This document shows positions 34,020 to 46,226 of a DNA stretch of 64,000 nucleotides, piece after piece. The notes under the pieces are model-generated. The model was not told the origin of the DNA. It saw only the letters and a program-made list of their open reading frames with translations, and ran no database searches. How positions within the stretch are numbered: the first letter of the stretch is position 1; every line of letters begins with the position of its first letter. The translations under genes were made by a program, and so were the position numbers. Source of the stretch: Gambelia wislizenii (taxonomy: Eukaryota > Chordata > Lepidosauria > Squamata > Crotaphytidae); assembly GCA_030847615.1 (NCBI GenBank), contig JAUMIR010000005.1:107351116-107415115 (forward strand), read 5' to 3'.

Positions 34020-35175
34020 ACAGTCTTGGTTTTATTTTTGGCTCTTCTTTGTCTTTTGCTTCTCACACTGATGCTGAAACAAAATCATGTCACCTTTTTC
34101 TTTATAATATTGCTGAAATCAGACCTTTTCTGTCTGCTTCCTCTGCAAAGACTTTTAGTTCATGCCTTGGCCATTTCCCGCCTTGATTACTGTACTCTTC
34201 TTTTGACTGGTCTTCTGTTATCTCATCTCAGCCCTCTGGTTTCCGTTCACCATTCTGCTGTTAGGATTCTTTTTGCCCTGTCATTTTGATAATGTTACCC
34301 CCACTTATCTCTCTTCATTGGTTGCCTATTCATTGCTAGGATTCAGTACAAGCTTCTTGTTTTAACTTTCAAAGTCCTACACAACCTAGCTTCCTCTTTG
34401 CAGTCTGCATTATAGGAATTTGAGTCTTCTCACTGTGTCAGTTTGTCTATAAGAAGTGGGGGGGGGGATTGGATTGCTCCACAGTAATAGCAAGTTGCAG
34501 CAGCTGTGACCTGTTAATGGCTTTACAGCACCCATAAACTTCTCATGCCTGTAGGAGGGTTGGCGGCCTTGAGTGATTACATATGTTGCCACCAAAATGA
34601 GAGAGAAAAAGATAACACAAATCCCCATTTTATGTCCTTAGCGACCACTTGCTAAGGTGAAAATCTAACATGGCAGCAGTGGGCGCTTGCCCTGTAACCA
34701 AGCTCTGCGCCTGTGCTAATCCAGCCAATCAGGTTTGGACTTCCTCTTGTATGGGGAAGCAATTCATGTCAAATTGCTTGTCTTAACAAGTGAGAATGCA
34801 CATACCACACTGAGTTTTTTTTTTTTTTTAAAAGCCAGGAAATGCCAAAAATGCTTTTCTCACAGCTCTTTTTGGCCCCTTCTTTCACAATATGATGAGA
34901 CAATGTGGGATCCCATTAAGACAGCTTGTATTCCCAATGTATTCTGTGAGGAGTATTGTCACCGTATATAGACAACACTCAAGGGTTTCATCTTCCTTCG
35001 CTGGCTTTGTCCTTTCATGTGCTTGATACTCCTGGAATTGCCTTTCTGAACATTTCTGGACTGCTCCTTCCCTCATTGTTTTTAAATCTCAATTGAGAGC
35101 TTTCTTGTTTTCCAAAGTTTTCGGAGTTTTAGTTTAACATTATTTTATCATCTTGTATATTTTGGCTATCCGTAT
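34020..35175 (+). pseudogene. Fossil L2-clade LINE RT end, split by a MITE
   Basis: Frames shift, but SLSFASHTDAETKSCHLFLY, then LVHALAISRLDYCTLLLTGL and FKVLHNLASSLQS are readable to about 34420. After the inserted element (34441-34976) the C-terminus resumes (LSFHVLDTPGIAFLNISGLL and IVFKSQLRAFLF). Decayed. Confidence 0.62.
34441..34976 (-). mobile_element. MITE family B, copy 2, inserted in a LINE
   Basis: Inverted ends GTTTGTCTATAAGAAGTGG and, on the other side, CCGTATATAGACAAC. Read on the minus strand it has TTGTGAAAGAAGGGGCCAAA and CCTGATTGGCTGGAT blocks in the family order. Confidence 0.65.
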
Positions 35176-35351
35176 TGTCAGTTTGCTTTTTTTTTCTTTC
35201 TTTCTGGATAATTTGTTTTACAATTGTATTGCATAGTTTTATATTCGGATTACTCCTTTCTTCATATGTGTATGTGTGTGTATTAGACTGTACACCTCTG
35301 GCAGGGCTGGCTGTTTGTTTGGGTTTTTTTACTTGTAAAGCACCACATATG

Positions 35352-35520
35352 TTTGTTGTTGTTGTAAGTCTTCAAGTAGTTTCTGACTTACGGTGGCCCT
35401 TTTCTGAGGGCTGAGAATGTGTGACTTGTCCAAGGTTACCTAGCAGGTTTTCATGTCCAAGTGGGGATTCAAACCCTGGTCTCCAGAGTCGCAGTCCAAC
35501 ACTCAATGCTGACTCCATAC
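35352..35520 (-). mobile_element. tRNA-derived SINE
   Basis: Reverse of the same family: TTGTTGTTGTAAGTCTTCAA at the left, and GGGGATTCAAACCCTGGTCT (B-box complement) near 35464. Confidence 0.8.
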
Positions 35521-35842
35521 ATTGATGTATAAATCAGTGATAATAATAAGTACCAACTGTAGTTGCTCAAACTTGTAATTCAAACACACACACACACACA
35601 AAACCATCCTGTTTGGAAATTAAGACAGAAACCTTAGCTCAGGGGCTGTTCCCAGATCAAGAAAGAGGGGATTCTTCCATCTCACTTACTTGGGAAGATG
35701 GGAAAAAGTATGCTATTTAATCTTACCTACTTGCTTCTAGTCAGAAGGTGATGCAGAACTGAGTTGAGGGTAAGACCTGTGGTCCAATGACTGGCAGGGA
35801 AGGAGAAAGCTAAGTAAGCAAATACAGTGACCTCCTGTAGAG

Positions 35843-36075
35843 TACAGTTTTCCCTCCGTATCCACGGATTTGGTATCCACAGATTTAAGTATTCACAGCT
35901 TGAAAATATTCTTTAAAAAATAATAATCCAAAAAGCAAACCTTGATTTTGCCATCTTATATAAGGGACACCATTTTGCTATGCCATTGCATATAATGGGA
36001 CTTGAGTATTCACAGATTTTGTTATTCACGGGGATCCTGGAACCAAACCCCAGCGAATATGAAGGGACAACTGTA
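35843..36075. mobile_element. Tigger-like MITE
   Basis: TACAGTTTTCCCTCCGTATC at the left and AATATGAAGGGACAACTGTA at the right are inverted ends with TA. It is 233 bp and closely related to the copy at 46415-46654 (shared TTATATAAGGGACACC block). Confidence 0.75.
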
Positions 36076-36300
36076 TTTGCAAGTTGCATCAATAAATCAG
36101 TTAAGCCTTGGAAACTGTAGCAAGCTGCTACTCTACTAGGTGAGCTAGAGATTTGCAAACAACCCTTTCCTCTTGGTCAGGGCTGAGCCCACCAAAACTG
36201 GAGAACTTGCACTCTCATCTCCCACTTGGAGACAACTCAAGAAAACTAGAGACTCTGGCCAAGCACTAAGATCTGGGAATCCTCATTTCCTTATGGGGCT

Positions 36301-36925
36301 CAGAATCATAGAGTTAGAAGAGATCACAAGGGCCATCCAGTCCTACCATGTAGGAATAAACAATTCAAGTATTCCCGACAGATGGCCATCCAGCCTCTGT
36401 TTAAAAATCTCCAAAGGAGACTCCACCACACTACAAGCCAGTGTATTCCACTTCCAAACAGCTCTTACTGTCAGGAAGTTCTTCCTAATGTTTAGATGGA
36501 ATCTCTTTTCCAGTAGTTTGTATCCATTGCTCCATGTCCTAGTCTCAGGAGCCTCAGAAAACAAGCCCGCTCCATCCTCAATATGGCATCCCTTCAAATA
36601 TTTAAACATGGCTATCATGTAACCTCTTAACCTTCTCTTCTCCAGACTAAACATGTCCAGCTCCCTACGCTGCTCCTCATAGGGCATGGCTTCCAAATCA
36701 CCCACCATCATGGTCGCTCTTCTCTGGACACGTTCCAGCTTCTCAATATCCTTCTTGAATTGTGGTGCCCAGAACTGGACACAGTATTCCAAGTGAGGTC
36801 TGACCAAGGCAGAATAGAGTGGCACTGTTACTTCCCTCAATCTAGACATTATACTCCTATTGATGCAGCCTAGAATCACACTGGCATTTTTAGCTGCTGC
36901 GTCACACTGCTGACTCATGTTCAGT
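36301..36925 (-). mobile_element. CR1 LINE 3' end with 191-codon open frame
   Basis: The tail AGAATCATAGAGTTAGAAGA is at the left. The minus-strand frame 36918-36343 is uninterrupted: SQQCDAAAKNASVILGCINR, SALVRPHLEYCVQFWAPQFK, LERVQRRATMMVGDLEAMPY and WNTLACSVVESPLEIFKQRL. This is the CR1 thumb/C-terminal part without RT catalytic residues. An open frame in a truncated copy suggests a fairly young insertion. Confidence 0.88.
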
Positions 36926-37617
36926 TTTTGGTTATGTTAAGTTTGTGGCTTTCATTGTGGCTTTCATTATATTTCTTTTTTAAATTTTTTTATTGTATAT
37001 TACAAATATTTCATACATTAAACAGAAAATAAAATCAACAAGATTGTCCATCAAGTCTTTGCATATCACATAATACCCTTCTAATATATTCATTTTCTTC
37101 AGTTTAATATTTGCATGTACATTTTCCTTAATATTTTACTACTAATCTAATACTTTATATTTTAAAATGTAATATATATCAAATAACTTCCCCCCTCCAG
37201 TCTACAAACTATCATTTACTTATTTACTGAATCTCTTTTTTTTACTAAAATTTCCATGTTGCTATCTAACTGGATTCACTAAACTTCACCCGTCTTCTAT
37301 TATTCTATTCTTTCCATGTATATTTATATTATCGTTAATCTAAAATTGATTTTTATATACACATTCCATTTTTCCCATTCTTTTTCTGCAGATTGAGTCA
37401 TTTTATCTCTTAACCATTTAGTAAGCTTATCTAACATTATTAAATTATCAGCTTTCATCAACCATTCTTCCATTTCCCGCATTTCTGTTTTCTTCTAATA
37501 TCTTGCGCTGGTAATTCCAGCAGCTGTAATCAGATATAATAACAAATTTTCATCTGTTCTTAAGTCTTCATCTATAATATTCAATAAATACATCTCAGGC
37601 TTCATTTTAAAATTTCT

Positions 37618-38296
37618 GTACTTGTTGAACATGACTACAGTGTTGGAAAGGCAAATGGAGAGGAAACATTGGAGGGTACTGCTGTACTTAATCACGTCAG
37701 CTAGACTCAATATAGCTGCTAATTGGAAAAGGAAAGAGGCCCCAAAAATAGAAGACTGGCTAAATAAAATGGCAGAAATGAAGAACAATGATAAATTGAC
37801 GAGGATAATCAGAAAGGGCAACATAGATGAAATAAATAAGGATTGGGAAGCAGTAACACGATATTTGAGTAGACGTGGTGGTTAACAAGGGAGATAATGG
37901 TGATGAGGAGGAATGGTTTAAGAGGGTAGAAAGCTGGATCTTTTGGTGAATACTATGGGTAGCGGCAAAATCGGGACATGTAAGAAAGCAACGGGCGAGA
38001 TGAGAAGGTGTAGCAACATGGAACATGGGAGGAGAAGCCAAGATGCGATATAGATTGTATATAAGATAAAGCTTTTGGACAAGTAAGTCTAGGGAAGTCA
38101 AGATGGGTGATGGAAATGCTGTTTGGTATTATATAATTTAAGTTGTATAAGAATATGTAAGATAAAGATTGTTTGAGCTGTAAATCAACTTTATTGTTTG
38201 AAGAGATGTAAATATTCTGTACGACGATATGTAAACAGATAAGTATGTGATAAGAGGACGGCAATGGAGATCTAAATAAATATATTAAAAAAAAAA
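37618..38296 (+). mobile_element. 5'-truncated L1 3' end inserted into the antisense L1
   Basis: It encodes the last ~75 residues of an L1 ORF2 (YLITSARLNIAANWKRKEAP to AVTRYLSRRGG, stop at about 37885), then a 3' UTR and an A tail near 38287-38296. TAAAATTTCT occurs at both 37608-37617 and 38297-38306, a 10-bp target duplication. It is in the opposite orientation to its host L1, giving a clear relative age. Confidence 0.88.
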
Positions 38297-39130
38297 TAAA
38301 ATTTCTACCAATAATATTTTGTACCTCTTTCTGTATCATTTTCCAATATTCAGTTTTGTTTTGTTTTTACATTGCCACCATACGTGAAATAATGTCCCTA
38401 TTTTCTCCTTACATTTCCAACACATTCCATTCATTCCTGGGTATATTCTCGCTAATTTCTCTGGAGAAAGATACAACCTATAACTCATTTTGTACATATT
38501 TTCTTGTAGCTCATACAATAATGTAAATTTAATTCCCTTTCCCCATGAATATTCCCATTTTTCCATTTCTGTTGCATGACCCATATCTTTAGCCCACTTA
38601 ATCATATTCTCTTTTATCAATTCATCTTCCAAATAAATTTGTATGTTTTACCAATTAAGTTTTTTATTCCTCCTCTGTACATTTTCCCCCAAAATACTTT
38701 CTTCTCCCTCAATTCCTTCATTTTTATCTTTTTAAAATTTTTCATTTATCTGTCTATATAAGAATGAATCACACCTATACCATTCTGCTATTATTTCCTC
38801 TCAAGTTTTAAGTGTATCATTCTTATCAATTTTTATCAAATCTCTATAATTAACCCATTCCTTTTTAACCATTACCTCTCTCCTAAAAAATGCCTCACAA
38901 GTAGAGGTCCATAGGGGAATTCCCCTATATATTTTCTTTTTATATTTCTGCCATATTTTAAAAATTGCCCTCCGAATATAATGATGATTAAATTCCTTAT
39001 TCATTTTTATTTTTTCATAACATAAATAAGCATGCCAACTGAAAGGTAAATCTCAACTTTCTAATGCTAACAGTTTACTGTTTTCCAATAACATGCAGTT
39101 CCTAGCCCATAACAGACAACACGAATGGTA

Positions 39131-39422
39131 ATATAAAGTCCTCCCTTCACATTCGTGGGGGTTAGGTTCCACAGACCCCCGCGAATGTAAAAATTCCACG
39201 AATAACGACTGCCCTCCCCCTCCCCTGCCAAAGTGACCATGGGGCCTCCAGAAGCTCCCACCTCTCCCACCCCTCCAGCCTGCTTCTCCCCCCCCCAGAA
39301 GCGGCCACAGGGCTTCTAAAGCCCAGTCGCTGCTTTTAGGAGGGTGGGGGGGAGGCCCTCTCAAAACTGGGAATACTCAAAACCGCGAATGTTAAATTCG
39401 TGAATGTAGAGGGGCAACTGTA
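39131..39422. mobile_element. Short Tigger-like element in the antisense L1
   Basis: It begins TATAAAGTCCTCCCTTCACA, contains the pair CACAGACCCCCGCGAATGT and AACCGCGAATGTTAAATTC, and ends GAGGGGCAACTGTA. The ends are inverted and flanked by TA. GC-rich interior without a frame of interest. Confidence 0.72.
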
Positions 39423-40828
39423 ATTTTAAATTGGGTAAACCCATTCCTCCTCTTTCTTTTGCATCTTTTAAATATTTTAATCTTATTCTTGGTCTTTTCC
39501 CACTCCACAAAAATTTAGTTATATCTTTATCCTATTCCTTAAATGGCACATCGTTTATTATTATTTGTATATCATCTGCATATGCATGCAATTTAAACTG
39601 TATGTTCTTAATTTTTACCCCTTTAATATTTTCATCTTCTCTTATTTTATTTAATAATACCTCTAATGTCACTATAAATAATAATGGTGAAAGAGGGCAT
39701 CTCTGATGGGTGTCTCTGTATATCACACAATCCAGTTTTCCCATTATTTATAAGTATTCTTATTGTCTGCTTGCTATAAATTGCCTTCAACCAATTTTCC
39801 ATCCTTTGTCCCACATTCATTTTTTCCCAAATCTTCTCCATGAATCTCCAATTCACATTATCAAATGCTTTTCATCATCTATAAATATTAACCCAAGCTT
39901 TTTATCAATCCTTTTCTTATACATTTCTAATATGTCTGCAATTATCCCGACATTTTCTCTCAAATGTCTTTGTGGAAGAAACCCACATTGATCATCTTTT
40001 ATTATGTTTATTATTTTCCCCATCTTTACATTAATATTGCCACAAATATTTTATAATCCTGATTTAATAAAGTTATTGGCCTGTAATTTTTTGGTTCTAA
40101 CAAAACTTTTCCTCCCTTAGGAATTAGACATCTAAAAGACTCTTTCCAGGATGCTGCCATATTTTTGACTGATATTTCATTCATCATTATTTTTAATGGA
40201 TTCATTATTTATTCACTGAATTTTTTTATAATGTAATGCCATATATCCATCAGGACCTGGGGCTTTATTTAATTTATGCTTTTCAATCATTTCCCTAATT
40301 TCTTCTTGTGTTATTTCCTTACTTAATAGTTCTCTCTGTTCTATTGTTAAATTTAACCACTCTTGATCTTTTAAATAATTATTAATTTTTCCTCATCATT
40401 TTTCTGCTTTTGAAATAATTCTGAGTAATATTTATGAAATATCCTTTTTTATTTTCTCCATCTCTGTGTATACTTGTCCATTTTCTTTTATTTGTAATAT
40501 TATTTGTTTCTCTTTATTTTTTCTTAATTTATAAGCAAGCCATTTCCCCATTTTATTTGCATTTTCAAATGTTCTTTGTTTCATATATCTAAGTTTTCTT
40601 TCAGTTTTTCACTTATTTCCTTCTGTTTTTTTGTTTCTTTCCTCTATTTTCTTTTTTCTTATACTTCTTTCCTGAATGAAAACCCCCTCATTACAGCCTT
40701 GCTTGCCTCCCACACTATTTGCATTTCTGTTCCTTTGTTCATATTTTCCTCAAAATATAACTTTATAGTCTTTTTTGCTCTTTCTATTACCTGTTCATCA
40801 TCAAATAGTGTGTTATCTAATTTCCATG

Positions 40829-42159
40829 TATGGTTGTCCCTTCACATTCATGGCTTTGACTTCCGCGGTTTTGATTATTCGTGGATCAAGGAAGTCTCCC
40901 CCCCCCGCCAAATGTGCAGCTCTCATTGGCCTGGTCTTTGTTCCCTGGGAGAGGAGGGGAGCCAGGGAGGGAAGGAGGGAGGAAGGGGGAGACAAGGTCC
41001 ACTCAGGCTGCTGCTCTACTGTACAAAGGGGTGACGATGCAAGTGGCTTGCCCATCCCTGGATTCCCCCCCCCCATGCCACTGGCACCACCCCCCTCAGA
41101 AAAGCCCCATTTTAAACCCATTCAGCTGGCCACTGCAGGGAGAGAAGGAGGGGAAGAGGTGAAAACTCTGGAGCCGAAGGAAAAAAAAATCCAAACACCA
41201 AGGGAATGAGGGGTGGTGGCCAGAATGGGTTAAAAAGGGGGCTTCTCAGTGACAGACAACTGGCTTGCCCATCCCTGGATTCCCCCCCATGCCACTGGCA
41301 CCACCCCTCTCAGAAATGCCCTGTTTTAAATCCATTCGCTGGCCACCGCAAGCCAGTTGTGTGTCAGTGAAAAGCCCCCTTTTTAACCCATTCTGGCCAC
41401 CCCCCTCCTTCCCTTGGTGTTTGGATTGTTTTTTCCTTCGGCTCCAGAGACCTCTTTCCCTCTTTCTCTCCCTGTGGTGGCCAGCCGAATGGGTTTAAAA
41501 CGGGGCTTTTCTGAGAGGTGTGGTGCCAGTGGCATGGGGGGGGGGGAATCCAGGGATGGGCAAACTACTTGTATCCTCACTGAAAGCCCCCCTTTTAACC
41601 CATTCTGGCCACCCCCTCCTTCCCTTGGTGTTTGGATTTTTTTTCCTTCGGCTCCAGAGACTTCTTTCCCTCCTTCTCTCCCTGCGGTGGCCAGCTGAAT
41701 GGGTTTAAAACAGGGCTTTTCTGAGAGGGGGGAATCCAGGGATGGGCAAGCCAGTTGTATGTCATGGAAAAGCACCCTTTTTAATCCATTCTGGCCACCC
41801 CCTCCTTCCCTTGGTGTTTGGATTTTTTTCCCTTCGGCTCCAGAGTCTTCACCTCTTTTCCTCCTTCTCTCCCTGTGGTGGCCAGCTGAATGGGTTTAAA
41901 ACGGGGCTTTTCTGAGGGGGGTGGTGTGAGTGGCATGGGGGGGGGATCCAGGGATGGGCAAGCCACTTGCATCGTCACCCCTTTGTACAGTAGAGCAGCA
42001 GCCTGAGTGGACCTCCTCTCCTCCTCCTTCCCTCCCTCCCTCCCTCCTTCCTCCCTGCCAGAATCTGTTTGAAAGGGGCTTTTGTGTTATTCACGTTTTT
42101 TTTCACATTCGCAGGTGGCTTGGGAACCTAATCCCCATGAATGTGGAGGGACAACTGTA
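40829..42159. mobile_element. Tigger-like foldback element with internal inverted units
   Basis: The ends are TATGGTTGTCCCTTCACATT and its near-complement ending GGAGGGACAACTGTA, the TA-flanked terminus of Tigger/mariner-type elements. Inside are at least four GC-rich copies of a ~200-bp unit in alternating orientation. Their hallmark is GGATGGGCAAGCCA...TTTAAAACGGGGCTTTTCTGA or its reverse. The interior would fold into large hairpins. No transposase is encoded; the many overlapping short frames are by-products of the GC-rich repeat. It is inserted in the antisense L1. Confidence 0.75.
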
Positions 42160-43081
42160 TATTCCTCTATTTTATTTTCTATTCTCAATTTCAATTGTAT
42201 TGGATTATGATCTGAAATTATCTTTGGTAGGTTTTCTATTTCCTTAATTCTCTGTGCTAAAGTTTTAGAAACATGTCTATTCTTGAGTGAGAGTTATGGA
42301 CTTCTAAAAATACATGTATTCTTTTGCTTCCCCATATTTATATCTCCGTCCAACAATTAATGTTAAATTATCCATCATTTGAAAAAAAAATCATTGGCAA
42401 TTTACCCTGATCATACTTTTTACATTTTCTCTTTTGTTTATTGTTTATCTTTCTGTCTTTATTTTGGTCTAATATCCCGTTCCAATTCCCTACCATCAAA
42501 AGGTTTTGATAGTTATATTCCAATATTTTAGCTAATAATTCATTATGAAATAATCTTCTGTTTTGTGAAGGGGCATATACTGTATCCCTATAATGAAATA
42601 TTTTTCTTCCTTAATTATTACTTCCACTCCTATGTATCTTCCCTTCTCATCCTGGAAAAGCTTCCTTGTCTTCCAATCTTTCTTTACATATATCACCAAC
42701 CCTCTTTTCTTTTTATCATCTGAGGCAATAAATTGTTCCCCTAATTTCTTATTTTTTAATAAATGTTCATCTCTTTTCCTAATATGGGCTTTTTGGAGAC
42801 ATAGTAGATCATATTTCTTTTTTCTGTATATGGTGGAATATTTCATTTCTTTTTCTAAAATTATTTAACCCTCTTACATTCCATGCAAGACATTTAACAT
42901 CCATCTTCTTCCTCTATCTCTTCTTCGACTTCTTCTTATGTATTCTCCTGTTCACTCTTTCCTTCTCTTCTCTTTTCTTATTCACTCTCTGTACGTTCCT
43001 CTTCATCTTTGGCCAAAATTTCAGGGTCCATTTCTATATCGTCCATGTTATTCTCTTCTTCTTCCCCTTTTTCCCTTTAAA

Positions 43082-43947
43082 ATTCAATTCTTTTCTGGAT
43101 TTAGATCAAAATTATCTAGCTTTTTGTACATTTTCCAATCTGAATCTCTTTTGTTTGAAATGAACCGAGATCCCTTCCAGGAGCTCCCATTAAAATGGAT
43201 ACCTTTTCTAAGTAAATTAGATGTCAAAAAATGAAAGTCTTTCCATTTTCTTAAAATTCTGCTTGGAATGTCCTTATATATCAAAATGTTCTCTCCATCA
43301 ATTTTTATTTTTTCTTCATAATTTCTTCGTAATATGTTGTCTCTTATATTCATTCATACAAAATATAGTACAATGCTTCTGAGCCAATTTCTTTGTCTTG
43401 CCATTCTGGAATTAATTCTAAAGGCATGGTCAATCTCTCCCTGAAACTGTTCTTTTATCAGTCCCAAAGCCTCTGCCATAGCTGGCATTATACATTCATA
43501 TAGATTTTCATCTTTTTTTTTTCCTGAGAATCCTCTGGTTTTCAAACATTTTTCTCTCTGCTTCAATTCATCCATAGCTCTTTCATCTTTCTATCTCTCC
43601 AATTCCAGCATTATTCTTTCTGCATTATCTTCAAGATATTTGTTTTTTTCCTGTAATACTTGCATTTTTTCATTCATTTGTCCCATATCTGTATCCAGTT
43701 TCTGCATCAATTGTCTCAAATCTTGCATTTCTCTTTTCAGATCTCTTCTCAATTCAGTTCTCATTTCCCGCATCTCATTTTTCAATTCTTTTTTAAAGTC
43801 CTCACTGAATTGTTAATTTGTTTTTCTTATTGCTTCTATTATTGACACGTCCCCTTCATGTCCTTTTGGGCCATGTTCCAATGAATTCCTTCTTTGCTCT
43901 AATTGATTCATTTGTGCTGTTGTTCTATCTCTTGTTCCTGTAGTCAT
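43082..43947 (-). pseudogene. L1 ORF1 remnant of the antisense L1
   Basis: Starting at an ATG (MTTGTRDRTTAQMNQLEQ), a near-continuous frame covers a coiled coil (MREMRTELRRDLKREMQDLR), the RNA-binding core (REKCLKTRGFSGKKKDENLY) and the C-terminal domain (DNILRRNYEEKIKIDGENIL). Only a few in-frame stops interrupt it: one in the N-terminal part, one before the core and one before the C-terminal domain. The overall order matches the young L1 ORF1, but it lacks that copy's long acidic tail. Confidence 0.8.
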
Positions 43948-45119
43948 TTTTATATTCTTTATTTATTTGTTTATATTATTTTATAATATAGCTGTTATTC
44001 TGTTTAATATTAATGCTTTTCAGTCCTTTTAAATTTCCCACTTTTTTTTCTTTGACTGTCGTTTTGTCCTTCTCCACCAGATGTCGGTGTTTTCTTACTT
44101 ATTCAGTACTTGCCCTCTATCTCCTCTCTTCCCTTCACAGTGTTATTTCCTTTCGTTCTTTACACAGTCACTTTTCTTCCCCCTGTGTAGAGTGTGACGT
44201 CCCTTCCTTTGTTTTTTCTACTGGTGAGTTCTCTTTAATTATTAACTCTTTATACTTCTCTATCAGCCTCAATTATTTAGCTAATTATTTTTCTTTCTTG
44301 TTAGCTGTTTGTTTGTTGTAACTTATAACTACCCAAGAGCCTTCTTTATTCTCTATTCAATAATGTATAAGTCCTTTTTCTTTCTTCTCTTCCTTCTCCC
44401 CCTCTTTTCTCCTTTCTCTTTATCTCCACTCAAATCTGCTTTCTCTTTTAGTTTCTCTTATTATTTTATAGCTTTCTTTACTTTTATATCTCCAGTCCTT
44501 TACAGAGGTGGGGGGGTAGGTTTTCTTCTTAGATCTCTGCTTTTCAGCTGTATCTTCCATTTTCCTCCCTCCCTCCCTCCCTCTATCTTTGGTATGTATG
44601 TTTATTTTCTGTCTAGTAGAGGATTACTTAAAAGAATGTGGTTTGTCTTCACAGAGTGCAGGGTATTTCTTGATGTATTTTTTTCCAGACATGTCAACTA
44701 GGCTTTAGTTGGCAGAGGGGGTTGCCGAGTTTTTGGTGGCCATTTTCACAGTGGTGGCTGCCCTGTTCTGGACATCCTTTTGATGATCAGGACCTTGTTC
44801 AATCCTACTTCGTCTAGGACTTTCCCCAGATTCCGATGGGTCCTTCTGCTTCCCCCATTCCTGAGGGTTCAAAATCTTTCAGCATTGTACTTCAAATCAG
44901 CGATTTTACCACGATTAGTGTCAGGGACACCGATCACCTTGTCAAGTCCCTAACTGGTCCCTCCATTATCCAACTGGAAGTTTGTCTTTAATTATATTTC
45001 ATTGTGGTAATGAAATATAATAGCAAGTTTTTAAAAAACCCAGATTCCTTTAAAAAAAAGTGTTCAATCCTGCCCTTAAATATCACTTGGGCAGGCAATA
45101 ATAAACCAAGGCTTCCTAT

Positions 45120-45592
45120 CTTCTGGCTTCGCTTCCTCTCCGGGCCAAAGGAAAACTTCACCTGTTGAATGGCTGTCTAGCAAGCAGCTCTTAAAGGCAC
45201 AGGAGCCTGGTGAACATCAAAACCTCCCTTCATTTCCGAGCGAGTATGCCCTATGGCAGAGCCGGCACCATCTCAATCGCAGCCCACGCTCAGGCCCTGC
45301 ATTCTGGAAAGGCACTGAGCTGACCAGTTGCCATCTCTCCAGCTGGCTGCCAGTTCAGGTGTCCCTTCCACCTTTTCCCCTGACCTTAAAGCTCAAGCCC
45401 TTCCCAGTGAGAGTTTTTTTTTTTTTTAAACAGAGTCCAAGATGTGGGAGGTAACCCGACAGGAACAAATCAGAAAGAAGGTGTGAAGGAAGGAGGAAGA
45501 AAGAAAGAGAAAGTAAAGGAGTGAAGCAGTGGAGAGTTTGTTTCCTTTCCTGAGTGATCTGCATCCCACCACTGTCCAAACTCATAAGGTAA
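45120..45592 (+). promoter_or_regulatory. Possible CpG-containing promoter / first exon (speculative)
   Basis: A GC-rich, CpG-containing stretch (for example CTTCGCTTCCTCTCCGGGCC and TTTCCGAGCGAG) in an AT-rich window ends in a strong donor-like CTCATAAG|GTAAGT at 45593. It might be a non-coding first exon of a plus-strand gene whose other exons lie outside. No coding evidence. Confidence 0.25.
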
Positions 45593-46061
45593 GTTTTCAA
45601 GGGGAGGGGTACCTCCTACAAAGTCTCGTGAAAAGTTTTTGTGAGAGATAGAGACAGCCAAGGCACATCTTAATGGCAGCCAGCCGATTGTTTGCAGTTG
45701 GTGTTCCCGACGGTCTAATTTAGGGCACAACTGAAAAATTCTGTCGAATCCATAGTTTGGAATTGCAAAAGGATGGGTGGTGGTTAACAAGTACTTAAGA
45801 CTTCCTCCTGTATTTTAGTTTTCTTCTTCAGCTCTGGATTTCTATGTTTCCACTTGCACTTCCTTCCCCCAAAGGGAACAAAAAAGAGTTGCTGTACTTT
45901 AATAACACTTTTTAGAAAAAGTACTAATACTTTGGGATGTGTTCAGATCTCTTCAGTATCAGAACTTGCTACAACAACCCTGAAAGTTAGGTTTAGGTTC
46001 CCATATTAGAGGCAGAGAGGTCCCACCTGAGAGAAAAGAGCTTGCTTAAGGTCACCTAGAG

Positions 46062-46226
46062 CAAAACTTCTTAAACTGTGGGTCTCAACCCCATATGGGG
46101 TCGAGTAACTGTATGTGGGGGTCGTGAAAAATTTAGCAACAGTAAAAGGGTTTGTATACCTATTTTATATACCTGGGGTTGTGTAAACATTTCTCAGGCA
46201 AGTGGAAAAAAGTTTAAGAAGCCCTG
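46062..46226. mobile_element. hAT-type MITE
   Basis: CAAAACTTCTTAAACTGTGG at the left and AAGTTTAAGAAGCCCTG at the right are inverted ends. The interior GGGTCTCAACCCCATATGGG and GGGGGTCGTGAAAAATTTAG is characteristic of a widespread vertebrate hAT-derived family. An 8-bp target duplication could not be confirmed. Confidence 0.65.

Larger units (their letters stand above)
37330..42904 (-). pseudogene. L1 ORF2 remnant of the antisense L1, interrupted
   Basis: The frame opens MDVKCLAWNVRGLNN near 42904. Endonuclease text follows at 42846-42532 (IYDLLCLQKAHIRKR and GLVIYVKKDWKT). RT fragments appear at 39.5-39.9 kb (QRCPLSPLLFIVTLEVLLNK, then AYADDIQI). The zinc-like C-terminal cluster is at 38.3-38.6 kb (GMCWKCKEKIGTLFHVWWQC). 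Frameshifts, stops and three insertions make it non-functional. The QETH endonuclease motif has become QKAH, consistent with decay. Confidence 0.82.
36976..44990 (-). mobile_element. Old, full-length-extent antisense L1 with nested insertions
   Basis: The 3' A tail appears as a T tract at about 36975. ORF2 remnants run from 37.3 to 42.9 kb and ORF1 from 43.1 to 43.95 kb. The 5' end at about 44982 reads ACTTCCAGTTGG on the minus strand, matching the start of the intact L1. ATTATATTTC occurs at 36966-36975 and 44991-45000, a likely 10-bp target duplication. Three later elements interrupt it: 37618-38296, 39131-39422 and 40829-42159. Its protein remnants differ from the young L1, so it is a separate, older subfamily. 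Confidence 0.85.

Noticed and set aside
40775..42247. Many overlapping 60-150-codon frames
   Set aside because: By-products of the alternating GC-rich units in the foldback element.
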